The notes beneath the pieces are model-generated. The model was not told where the DNA came from. It did no database searches and worked only from the letters and a program-made list of their open reading frames with translations. Positions 22,248-35,000 of a stretch of DNA of 64,000 nucleotides are shown here, one piece after another. The position numbers were made by a program, and so were the translations under genes. Source of the DNA: Mactromeris polynyma (Eukaryota > Mollusca > Bivalvia > Venerida > Mactridae); NCBI GenBank assembly GCA_032209605.1, contig JASFXZ010000010.1, forward strand, positions 10,189,385-10,253,384. The letters are read 5' to 3'. Every line of letters begins with the position of its first letter. Positions within the stretch are counted from its first letter, which is position 1.

Positions 22248-22796
22248 CGAGTAATCGTGATTGCGAGAATCAAATCTAGAAAATCCAAGTAAAATATTAT
22301 TTACGTTAATCAAGTGTTGAAGTTTTAATAGAGATATCAGTACACAGTGGCAGTTGATTTTTAATGAGAAAACTACAAACTAAGAAAAGTAAACAATTCT
22401 TTTGTAAAACTTTCTAAATTGTCCATTACGTTTAGCATAGACAAAACATTAGATTTTGACATATTTAGAACTTACATAGATTAATGGGATTAACGATTAA
22501 ATTTACGTTCAAATTCGCATCTTTTGAAGTGAAAATGAATTTAATCTGCTATCTCTGAATACTTATATCAAATCAACACCTGCTTGAACTCTCTAATAGG
22601 AGGTAAATTGTTGTTCTTTGATCTTGATAATGATTGATTTATTGTTTATTGTAAAATATCCGATGAGCTAAGCAGCATAGCCATACTTTGATAGAGAGGG
22701 AGTGTAATATGTTATATCGTCACCTCTCTATAACGACCAACTCTCTAACACAATCTATTAAACAAGAATAGGGCCTACGCGCGAAACGCTTAAGAT

Positions 22797-23051
22797 ACAG
22801 TCAAACATGTCTTAAACAGCCATTCAATTTGGTCACTTAGATAGGTGGGTGTTTAATATGTTTATTAGAATATATAAATATTCAATTTAGATTCACCCAG
22901 TCAATGTATAAATCACATGTGGTCACTTAAAACAGGTGGATGTCTAATACATGCGTATTTTATATAATGGTCAATTGAGATTCATTAATAGTGGCTGCTT
23001 AAGACAGGTGACTGCTTAACTCAAGTGGCCACTACCACAAGATTGACTGTA
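22797..23051. repeat. MITE-like element with CAGTCAAAC termini
   Basis: Starts 'acagtcaaacatgtctta' and ends 'acaagattgactgta', with internal 'ggtcacttaaaacaggtgg'-type repeats. It is a diverged relative of the TA-flanked elements at 17581, 40970 and 47138. Confidence 0.5.
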
Positions 23052-26000
23052 TATATACGCTTTCAAATCAAAGTCCTAATTAATTCATTCTCAATTGAAT
23101 GTTTAATACCTGCAAGATGTAGCAAGCATGAAGAAACTTTTTTTCTCGATCTTTTCATTTGTAACGCGGGTATATAATTATTTACAGTCTTTTGTATCTG
23201 AAGTAACGAACCAAGATGTGGTATTTTAACCTAGATAGATACATTCATTCTTTCTCCGTTGTGTGCGATCTTTCATGTCTTACCTTCGCTTCTTTCGTTC
23301 ACTTAAAATAAGAATAATTATGTTCTTATTAAGATATCGCAAATATGAAATGAAACCCAGGAACACCCGCCTACTTACTCACATTTCTATAGTTCATTAT
23401 AACTTGCCAAAAAAACACTAGTGTTAAGTTACCACTACATGTAGTTTATTCCACTTTCTACGGTTAAGTAAATTGACTGTACATTGTATTGTATAGACTT
23501 ATTTTTAACATATATACTGGTCAAAAGATCGAACCCGCCATATTGTGTATTGAGAATTTTCACTACTTATTATTACAAAGTGCATGATCTGAAACGAATG
23601 ACGCGATTTTGATAGATTTGGATTTTCATCGATTGTTTTATTCATATACAACATGTACATGTATTCATAAAAAAATCTGCTTACATGAATCAAAGTCAAC
23701 AACAGACGAATCCGGTCGCTTTTTAAAACTATATGGAATTGTACGGACGGGTTAGCACTTTTGAACAGTACGTATAGCTCGCGTGTTCGACTATGTATGT
23801 TTCAAGCAGTGTGCCAATTAAATATATAATTATCAAAAAGTTTTTGCTACAAATTTTACAAGACATAAGAAGTGGTTATTCCCCTGTGTAAATATACCAA
23901 AATATCACATTTCATTCATACATATAGGACTAAGTGTAGATCTACTTCAAATACAGTAAAATATATTTTAGGAGAGTAATATACTTGTGTCTGCCAATTT
24001 AACATTTGCATTTTAATGAGTAAATATTTTGAAGTCATACGTCTCGAAGCTGATTAAATGTCCTGTTTCGTTAGCGTGTGAGTTTCAAAGTATTTTAGTC
24101 ATAAAACAAAATTATCTAAAGTGGGCACACGTTCTACAATACTTCTACATTTTGTATTTTTGAAGTTGTGATTGTGTTGTGAATGTTTTTAATGATCGAA
24201 AATGCTGAGAATGAGAGACGTCGTCTTCGGAACTCCTCGGTTTAGACTTGCAATGGAACGAAGTTTTGCCGGAGTCGTTCCGAATGAGACACAGCGGCCT
24301 CTCGATTGTTTTTGGTATAAAAATCATAACAGAATATCGAACAAAAGTACAAGAGACTAAGATATTACAATGTCGTCTTATATTTAGCTGAATTTCATAT
24401 TATCCTCTAAATTTTCAAAACAGATCTTTCTAACCCTATAGAGATTATCTACGGTAAAACGTTTTAAAGACCACCTAACGATTAAGACCGTATTTTCATG
24501 GTTGAATTTTCTATTTCTCTCCCATTTCTAAACTCGATAACCAGACCACCTCACTAATACGACCGACTTTCTTCAGAACCAATGGGGGTCTTATTATTGA
24601 TGTTCTATTGCGTTCGGAAATCCTCGACCAACTACGTCAAGTGCTATCCGAGTAACGAAGTGGTACGGAAATGCCCGAGAGCTGTCGAGAATGGTTCTAT
24701 TGCATAACTCATTTACTAACGTGTGTTTACGGTTGCTTTCCTAAAGACTTGTGATATATTATACGAAATAAAAAGATACATATCTATAAAAGGTTGGACT
24801 GTATTCGCGAACAAATGGGCATTAAATGGCCTTAGTTCGCTGCGATTTCAAAATTCTAATTGATAATATACATTTACAATGTAACCAATATTTCGAGCGA
24901 TGAATACAAATATACAAATAAATTAAATGGGCGTTACATTTCTGTATTTATCATTGTTAATATAAAATGTCATTTTACATAGTATTATTCATCAAGAAGA
25001 AATGTGCGACATTGTGAATTTAGGTTATAGCTATGTAATATTTTCAATTATTGTTTCTTTTCTAATATAAAGACAACCAGTTCGATTCTATTAACATTAT
25101 GAAAATAAAAAATGAAAAAAAACGAACAAAACAAGACGGCTTATTGTTGAATATAATATATTCCCTGAATAAGTTGCAGTATCGACCGGAATAGTTTCAA
25201 GAGCTCGCGACGAATATCACACAGACGAGAGTACGACATTCAATTTGAGAAGTGTGTACATTGTATTTATGCGACGCGAGCTATTTCACTCAAGACCTGA
25301 ACAGAAGAATAATAATTAATCTTTAACAAACCGAGAGTCACTTAAATAATACACAGCTACTTCACATAAAAACTTAATGTCACTATTTTCGGATGTTTTT
25401 ATTGTTTAATATTTGTATTAGCAAGTGAAAGTGCGCACTCGAAGCGAGCCTCCGAGCGCTTTAATATTAATAATTGCATATTATGTATTTGACAACGACG
25501 TTTTATATTTATTTAATTTTACAACAAAAACGCGATAAAATGTTTCTGACTGATAAGAATGGAACTACATTGTATAATACACACTGACACGCTAAAAGGT
25601 TTTATTTCATTGAGTGAATATAAAGAAAACAAAAGCAGGTTTGGATAAAGATTACTGTTCGTTTATCAACTTCTTGTTCATTTCACCATTAATAAATTAT
25701 AATGAATAAGTGTAATTTTCTGTAATAAAAACTCAACCTTAAAAGCTTTCTCGTATATCTCTGTGTGCCAATTAAAAGCTGAAGTCTTAATAAAAACGGA
25801 CTGTAGCAGAGTTTTTTTTCCTTTTCGATTTTTTTTTGACAATTATTAATTTTGAAAAATATCCGATAGCAAATGTAATTAAGTGGCATTACAACCAGTC
25901 ATTGGACAGTGGTCATCTTCAATAATCAGTTATTTCGAGGAATTGTCAACAAACTGTGTTAACTAAAACGTGACTGTTCAAATATAAACTGATTAGACGA

Positions 26001-26070
26001 TTCGTATTTTAATCAAAATTTGTGTCAACGTGACAAATTTACGATTTTGGCTACATAACAAGAGTATAAC
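23052..26070. other. Non-coding sequence upstream of CNBD2 exon 1
   Basis: AT-rich sequence with no domain-bearing frame. 24453-24612 is a degenerate copy of the 'gaccacct' MITE family. A slightly CpG-richer patch at about 25200-25290 could be a promoter, but no motif decides this. If the 21860 exon is used, the whole stretch is intron. Confidence 0.4.
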
Positions 26071-29000
26071 ATGTCGTTCAATGTTTTATCGTCGTCTGTT
26101 TGTTTACCAGCAGTACAAGAAAACAACAACAACGGAAGCAACACAAACACAAATAACGGAGTCAACAATCTTGCTTCAGTAAATGGCAGTGAGAATGGAC
26201 AGCCTAGAGTCAAACTGAAAACAGTTGTCAAACTCGTGTTATCTGAGGTAAACTTTTACAATGTTTTAAAGAGTGCCATGATAAAGTGATAATGATAATG
26301 TGATAATGATAATGTGATAATGATAATGCGATATGATAATGATAATGTGATAATGATAATGCGATAATGATAATGTGATCATGATAATGTGATTATGATA
26401 ATGCGATTATGATAATGTGATAATGATAATGTGATAATGATAATGTGATCATATGATAATGTGATAATGATAATGTGATAATGTGATAATGTGATAATGT
26501 GATAATGTGATTGTGTTAATGCGATACTGATAATGTGATAATGATAATGTGATCATATTATAATGTGATAATGATAATATGATAAGAATGATGTGATGAT
26601 ATCGATGCTACTACTGCAAGTATTATTCGCATAATAGGCATATTACGAATATATTCGCAATCTTTACAATCATGGTCACAAATGGATTTACAAAACTGAG
26701 GAACATGTCCAACCTAGGTTTCATTGAAATAAGTTGTATCAATAAATCCGCACATTTATTCTCACTTTCAGAAAGGAAGACATTATACAATTGTAACCAA
26801 TACTGCATCATAAACTATCCTTTTTGACCATGCATACTGGTCAAACGAAACACGTGTTAAATGCTTTCCTACTATGTATATTTGTGCATGAATTCACTTT
26901 GTCGTATAATACCGCTAATATATTCACAATAATTATGATTATTATGCAAGTAGCTCTATATACGTATACTTCTTCATATTACTGTAATATTTCAACAGAG
27001 ATCGAAGGATCGAGACGAAAGCAATAGGTCGGAACAAAGTGATACAGTGATGAGACGCAATACGTCCAGTGACGGCGTAATTGAAACAGCTAACCGGAAA
27101 CCATCGATTTGGGCGGGAAAACTTGCCCGGAAGTCGATAGGATCGATAAGCCTAGAAAAAACCCGACGTTCCTCGCAGATCAGCACGGCTGTAAAGGACG
27201 AACTTCGAAAACGGGTAAGTTTAAAATGATGACCGTCTATAAAATCCTATAACTATTTAAGTGATGAAGGTTTTAAACTTTTCTTAATTATATACTCTAG
27301 CCACGGACCTATATACATGTATATAGGTCCGTGCTCTAGCTCAATCTTTTAAGTTTGTTTTTAAAAAAGCGCGGTAACTTTCGTTTGTAATTGACAACAT
27401 CCACAAACATGTAAACCTACGCTAATGTGAACCAGACGAGAGGAACAAATTAATTTAGCAGGGTTGATCGAAAATACATGGACTTGCGATCTGTCGATTG
27501 GTAGGTTCGATTTTATTCAAATCTAAATATAGAGCTATGATGCGTTCATTAAAATATGCCATTACGCAAACTCACATTGCCCATTACAGACAGCTGTTGA
27601 AAAACTATCCAGTCCACGTATTTTTTATCATCACTCGTACTTACAATGAGAACCTCGCTGCATGATGACGTAGATCAAACTTCATAGTCATTGTGGCTGG
27701 ATAGGGGTTAGTGTGTGTTCCAGGTTTGGAGACAAATCTCAGTATGGGGCATTGTGATTGGTCAGTTTGAACACTTCAGCCGGAACCAGCCAATCAGAGA
27801 CTCGAGTCAAGAAATGAGGCTCAGATTTATAATTTTTGACAAACGCCTCTTGCTTGCAATTCTAGTGTGGACGCTGAACCACATTTAAACAGAAATTCCT
27901 TAATTTCTTTATAGATAGAATTAACATACATTGTTGATTGTTTAGTTGACTCACTTCTTGTTTTATTTCAGAGATTATTTAAGAAGTTCCAGCATTATGC
28001 AAGGATTGTTGTTGTTGTTAACAAATGGTGGAAAAACCACTGTCAAACTGAGTGAGTGTATATAATGCAAATCGCAAACCTTAAGATAAAAGTTCACTGT
28101 TTGTCCTCTTTGATTCTCCTAGTTATTCCTTATGGTCTGCCAGGTCGTTCCTTGCGCCTCTGTTCCCTAACGCATATACCCTTCAACCTCCTCAAGTGCC
28201 TCATGTTTTATGGATTGTTGTTTTCCCGGAGGTCTGTGTGGGGAGGCACTGTCTTATGTATATGGTGTTCCCTGTAGCTACTTATTCTCTCTCTTTCAAC
28301 ATAGAATGTACAATTTACATGGCAATATAAAATTAAGACATATTAGTAACAACAATGTGTATAAATCAATACGGCCATATCAATCAACATTATATATGTT
28401 GAGGATAACACAAACAAGAGTTCAAGTAAAAACTTAATAGAGGGAATAGGAAAAATATTTCTAAAAGTACAAAACCGCACACACATACAAATTATTATAA
28501 TAACCCACCTCATCCAGATGCCGGAAGTACCCACTATCTGTACCATCTCTATGGCGTTCTTTCATAGCTTAATAATATTTTTTTTTGTAATATCAGCTGC
28601 CATCGACATGCAATGAAACAAGACTTTATACAGCGAAACCTTGTTTATAAGTCTGTCATTGGTTTTGAAGAGTCGGTCTTAGACTCTTAGTCTTAGTTGT
28701 GATAATGCAGTTGAAATCTGGGAGAAAAAATAAAACTGATCCATGAAAATAGTCCATATAAATGAAGTGGCCCTTAAGGGAGTTTTTTCTGTATATTAAA
28801 CCGTTCTTATTTCAGAGTGTCACAGACACATCCATATTATATTCAGTATGAGATGATTAACGATGTCTCGGAAACACCATCAGAAAACGCCATTGAGTTT
28901 AAAGCATCATATTTCAAAGCCAACAAGCAGGTAAAACAAAGAAGAATGGGAAATAGAATGATTGATGTTTAAGGTGGTGAAGTCGCCATGTGTTTTGACA

Positions 29001-32000
29001 AGTTTATCAATATTCACATTTATGGATTAACTCTATACATTTGTATAGCAAAGTTGTACATGTAGAATGTCACATTTGATGATGTTTTACATTCCGGTAA
29101 ATGCACACAAAATTAAAAAAAGTATTTTTAATATCAAAAGTATTTTTTGGAAAGAAGAGTAAATATAGTAGCTTAGGCTATTGATTTTTTTTTCAAAATT
29201 TTATCATTAAAATATAAAAAAAATAGATTTTCCGTGCTCACCCCTTGTTTTTGTTGTTGTTATTTTGGAATAAAAACTTAATATTTTGTTTTTTTCGAAA
29301 AAATCTCGATGGCATGAGGAAGATTTGATAATTATTTTTGTATACATTTGTTTCTTTTGCAAAATTCACGTTTTTGCAATTGGCCTGATTTACCGGACCA
29401 ACATGTACAATTTGGCAGTACCAAAAGTTCAAATAACTTCATTATTTTTCAATTTTTACAAAATTATAGCAGTATTTAAGTTGAAGGACTGTATAACGAT
29501 AAAACAGTATACATTTCATCTTGCTATATTATGTAGTTTTCAAAATATCTAGGCTAATAATAACCGCCTTAAAGGTTATTCTCTTGGCCCTTTGTTAATC
29601 TTTGTTAAATTTTCTGTTTAATCATATTATACAGTTATTGCCTTCAAGTGTGGTCAATATGAGTATTTATCAATCAGGGGAATGTGATATTAACAGATGG
29701 CATAGACATTGCATAATATCACATTTGAGGTCATTAATAGAGATTATCTAGAAATCAATAATAGAGGTTACAGGATGTATTAACCAAATGTTACATTGTT
29801 TAGAAATTCAAGAATAGAGATATAATTGTATTGTTGAAAAAATGCTTTTCTGATGGTTGTTAACTAAATGTCTAGACAAGTATGTTGCATGGTCATATAC
29901 AGTATTACATACTCACAAGGACACACACTAGTTCCAACTTGAATTGTTTGATAATATAGTTTGTAGCTGCAGGAGATTGTCACGAGTGAGTTATCTCCCT
30001 TTATCCCTTGTATAATAATACTACATATCCCTTGGGTATACATATATATAATATTGAAGATTGTGCGTGCATAATGACTACTGAGGCTATATTCGAGGGC
30101 TCAACGCAACACTGTCGTAACTCCTATATAAATACATCGGAGTTACCACAGTGTTGCGTTGAGCCCTCGAATTATAACATACACTGGAATTGTCATTTTA
30201 TGGCAAAGTGGAAGACAAATAAATATTTACATAACTTGATAGTTCTCAAAACACGTTTAAATCTTCATACTTTGTTTATATTTTGATATCGGGTGTCATA
30301 CAACAGTTTGTCTAATGTGCATACATGTATTGACATAGGTTGTATAAATACTGATTCTCTGTAAGCACTGTCTGGTCAGGTGGGATTAGACAGGATTTCA
30401 TTCCGAACAAGGCTCGTTAATGACAGTTTACACTGTATTGCATCTTGTACCCTAAACTGTTGTCCATTTGTGTATCTAATGTGATAATACATGTATTATA
30501 TGAATATAAGATTGAATTTGATCAGAATTTATCGGTTTATGATCGACATATTTCTATTTAGATGAGAATGTCCCAGGAAGCTGTTAGAATATTGACAATG
30601 TCACCAAAACAGAGAACGAAGGAGGAAGTGTACTATGTAAGATTTATTTCAATACTCGGGGCATGAGGTTATAGATCTGAGTTTGAAGGCTATTCTCAAA
30701 ACTTGAGTATCCTTTTTTATCTGAGCGCAATCTGAACATTGACCAATGGCAATACTGCTTTCTGAGACTTGTCTCCATGCTCATTTTACATTTCCACATG
30801 CCCAGAAGTATCACAGACAGTAAGGTTTGAGTCTTCTTTCTTAGATTAGGGTCCCCTTTTCATTATTTTTGTTATTTTTAGAAATGGTCGCATATGCTGT
30901 AAACAACATTGTTCCAAAATTTATAGACTGTCAGAAATCACTGCAATGCATGAGTTTACTTATCTTAGCAGATTATGGAGAGTGGAGGGCTATCGATATG
31001 TAATTAGTAACAGAAAAAGAGTAGTCACAATTATCCTTTGATATATATGTATTAAAACTTGAAGGCATGATTTTACCCATTTGGCAGTAGCTGGCAATCA
31101 TGGTCACCTGAGGTGTATTTTAGAGGTAGGGGAAGTAAGCGAGAAAATAGAGCCAATGTAGAAAAGATAGCTGTCTAAAAGATGCTTGAATGCTTCGCTA
31201 GCTACAAAATGGCGCGCTCCAGACCAGGCGACACTGTTCTGCATGGACGCCATTTTGTTTAGCAAAGCTAGCACTGTCCCATCATGCTACCTATTGAAAG
31301 ATAGGGGCTACTTTTCCTACATTTAAGAAACGGCATAGCTACTTTCCCTATGTAGTGCTTGGTAGAATTCTATTTATCCTACCTCTTTAAAACCTGTCTC
31401 TGTTCAATGTCAATGCTAGCAAACTTATGTACAAAGTCTTGGACCAGAACACCATACTTTAGCAAAGAATTTTATGAAACAAATGTTGATAAGTTACTGG
31501 TATGCATGATTGGGCATAAAAATGATATTTTCACGATTATTTCAGGCAATGATCGCGTTGCGAAGTATAGACTGTATTGCTGACTATCCTCTCAGAATGC
31601 AAGAAGCTTTAGCAAGACATGGAATGTTCCAAAGGTGAGCAAAAGATCACATGTAACAGACATCAGTGTCACGTATGTGCTGAGTTAAACCAATATTGTT
31701 AGTCAAATTAAATTTCTGAACCAGTAAAATGTTTTCATTCTTTCAAAAAGAATATTTAATTCATTCCTAATTCTAAGTAGTTTGTGGTCATATTACAGAA
31801 AAAGGAGATCCCTTGTGAAATTTCTTCAGTTCAAATGATTTTCCATGAAGTGCGACCTGCACTCACATATCTGTATAGAAAGTTTAGTCTCGACTAGCAA
31901 AACCTTATATATTTCATATCTTAAAGTTAGTTTTTTTTCTGTTTTAGTTTCGGACCAAAGCGCATCATAGTACGACATGGACATCCACCATTGTATTTCT

Positions 32001-35000
32001 ATTTTATTCTGTATGGAACAGGTAACTGAATCATTTATATTTGATCCACACATTTAGACATACCATGAAAACCCAATGGCCTGTACTAGCTTGGAGATAC
32101 TTTTGTAAGCACAGCTTTCTTGAAGTGTTTGAAAAATGAAAGCACTCTGTAATGCATGAAGGCTTTTTAGAACTAAGGCTGCGCTAAAGTTCTCAAAAAT
32201 CTGTAAAGAAATAAAAAAAAGTTTTGGATGCATGCAAATGCAGCTGTCTGCAGTAGAAACAAGAACTATCCTGAAAAAAGATAGTCAGCACAATTTGAAG
32301 GTTAAGATTAGTTGTGCATTACATAAAAACATGCCAAGATGTTACGATGGCTGGTCACTCCAGATCCAAAATGGATTTCGGTAGATTCACCCAAATTCAG
32401 TGGATTTCGGTAAGGTAATGACCCTTTATCGAAAGGTTAACCAATCCAAGTTGAGGTTAACATTGTTCGGTTGAAGATGGTGATTAACATACAATTTGAT
32501 TGGTTTACACAACAATGATATGCAAATAGCAAAATCATGTTAGTATGGCTGCGCCGAAAAAGGATGTTGCAAATCAACAAGCAACTGTGTCAAAATCGTA
32601 CCCTATGCACAAGTATATGAACATTATAAATGTTCTAATTCAAGAAGTTATTGATTGAGTGGTGGGGTTGGATCGGACAACAATTATACATTTTGATGCA
32701 AGTAATTGGTCCTTAAATTATATCCTATAAACTTAATGGAAATGTCTTTACTTTTTCCATATTTTTTTGTTTTTATGATATATTAGTATGGTACAATGTA
32801 CATGTATATTATCATTTTGATTTTTGTTTGCTTGAAATACTAAATTAAATCATCAGTATCTTTTCATCACGATTTGCATTGATATACAAATGTACATATA
32901 AATCTATAATTTCTGTATTTTTATAAGATATTGACATTAATCTATATCTTTATTTTGATGTTTACCTCTACAGCTGTAGTAGCTACTCTGGAGGACGGAG
33001 AACCGTATGCAAGAACCAGGGTCACTTTGAGACGCGGAGAAAATTTTGGGGTAAATAGCTGTTGTATATTACTGCTACTCATTTAGCTGTAAATAGCTGT
33101 TGTATATTACTGCTACTCATTTAGCTGTAAATAGCTGTTGTATATTACTGCTACTGATTTAGCTGTAAATAGCTGTTGTATATTACTGCTACTCATTTAG
33201 CTGTAAATAGCTGTTGTATATTACTGCTACTCATTTAGCTGTAAATGGCTGTTGTATATTACTGCTACTATATACAACTACTCATTTAGCTGTAAATAGC
33301 TGTTGTATATTACTGCTACTCATTCAGCTGTAAATAGCTGTTGTATATAACTGCTACTCATTCAGCTGTAAATAGCTGTTGTATATTACTGCTACTCATT
33401 TAGCTGTAAATAGCTGTTGTATATTACTGCTACTCATTCAGCTGTAAATAGCTGTTGTTTATTACTGCTGCTCATTTAGCTCTTGTCAGTAGAGCACTTG
33501 ATAGTCAATCTGTAGGCCATAGTTTTGAATAATTGGTTAGGTGTCCAAAGTCATTTGTCCTCCACCTTTCATTAAGGTGGGATTGAAGTTGTCAGTTGCT
33601 TGTGGAAGAATGGGTTAGTACTGGTTTGGTAACCCAGTAACACTGGTTAGGTCAACATGCTGCCATGCATTATTGAAATACTCATGAAAAGCAGGGTAAA
33701 ACTCCGACACAATAAAGTATTCCTAATATTTCTTTGTTTCAAACTGTTTGTGCATGTGTGTTTTTATGGAGGAGTTATGGCCCCTCTTTGACTTAAAACA
33801 TTGTTTCTGATAAAAAACACTTCAAAAAAACCTGAGCGGGGGCACCCGTGTCCTCTGGCCACATCAAGTGATCATTTATGATAGACCAATGTATAATATA
33901 AAACATATCCCTTTGTCCGTGTTTGATATCTGAATTGTATTGTCATAATGTCAGAACATATTAATAGACATTGTATACATATTAATGGTAAAATTTTATT
34001 ACAATAGGAAATTGTAAGTATGTTGCACACAGACAAACACAAAATGTGTTACCACGCTATTTACAAGTTGTTTTACAAAATTTTAAGATACAGCATAGTA
34101 CTTGTCATGCTTTCTGTTTGTTGAGATATTTACAATTATTTCACACTTACTCTGAGCAAGCCTGCTACACAATCAACACAACACGTTTAGCAACGGGGCT
34201 TTGCTTTAAATTGCTTGTACAGATTAGTTACATTATTCAAAGCACTTGCTATGATTCAAAATAAATAAAGTTGTTTATGTTCAAATAGTGTCAAAGACCT
34301 AAATACCACATATGCGCTACTCGACCAAATATCGTAAAATCTAGTGGCAAAATCTCACTGCGAGAGCAGGTGTATGTAAACAAGATATGGCGCATCGATA
34401 CGTTGTTAGCAGCAGATGCACTGCTCTATTTCTCAAAATAAGCATATTTACACATTTACCGATTTATATCAATTATAAGCATTGAAACTTCTTTAATTGA
34501 ATAATGGCGTGAAAACTTTGCAAACTGTGATCTTCCTTTGTTGTGAAATGCTTTACAAAATGGCGCCTTCTACCATTTTTTCCAAATTTTGCGCATTGGT
34601 TTCATTTATCACATGCCGCCAGACTAAGCAAGACTTCGTTTATTTGGTCCATATTAGTTTTGCATCTGTGGTATTTACGTCTTTGATATTATTTAAGGAA
34701 AAATATGCAAAACATTTTTTCATTATTAGTTAGATCTATATTAGATTTTATCTGACCGTTCGCTGGTTTGGGGATAGTCCATAGATCTACTCAGGTATGC
34801 ACCAGTGTCTGAAACAATACCTTGAGGTGCGTTAATCATTCTTCATTTTAAAACGTGGATTGCCTGTTTTATTTTAAACCCATCGAAGCAAACCCTCAAA
34901 CATTTGCTGCTATAAGCCTTTCAGTACTTTGATTCAGTGAATTTTATTGCGTTCTGACTGTTTGGGACTGAGTAGCTTAGCATTAGCATTTGCTTGGTTA

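Noticed and set aside
31196..31280. Inverted repeat around 'acaaaatggcg' and 'cgccattttgt'
   Set aside because: The arms are imperfect and shift register after about 12 bp; too weak to call an element.
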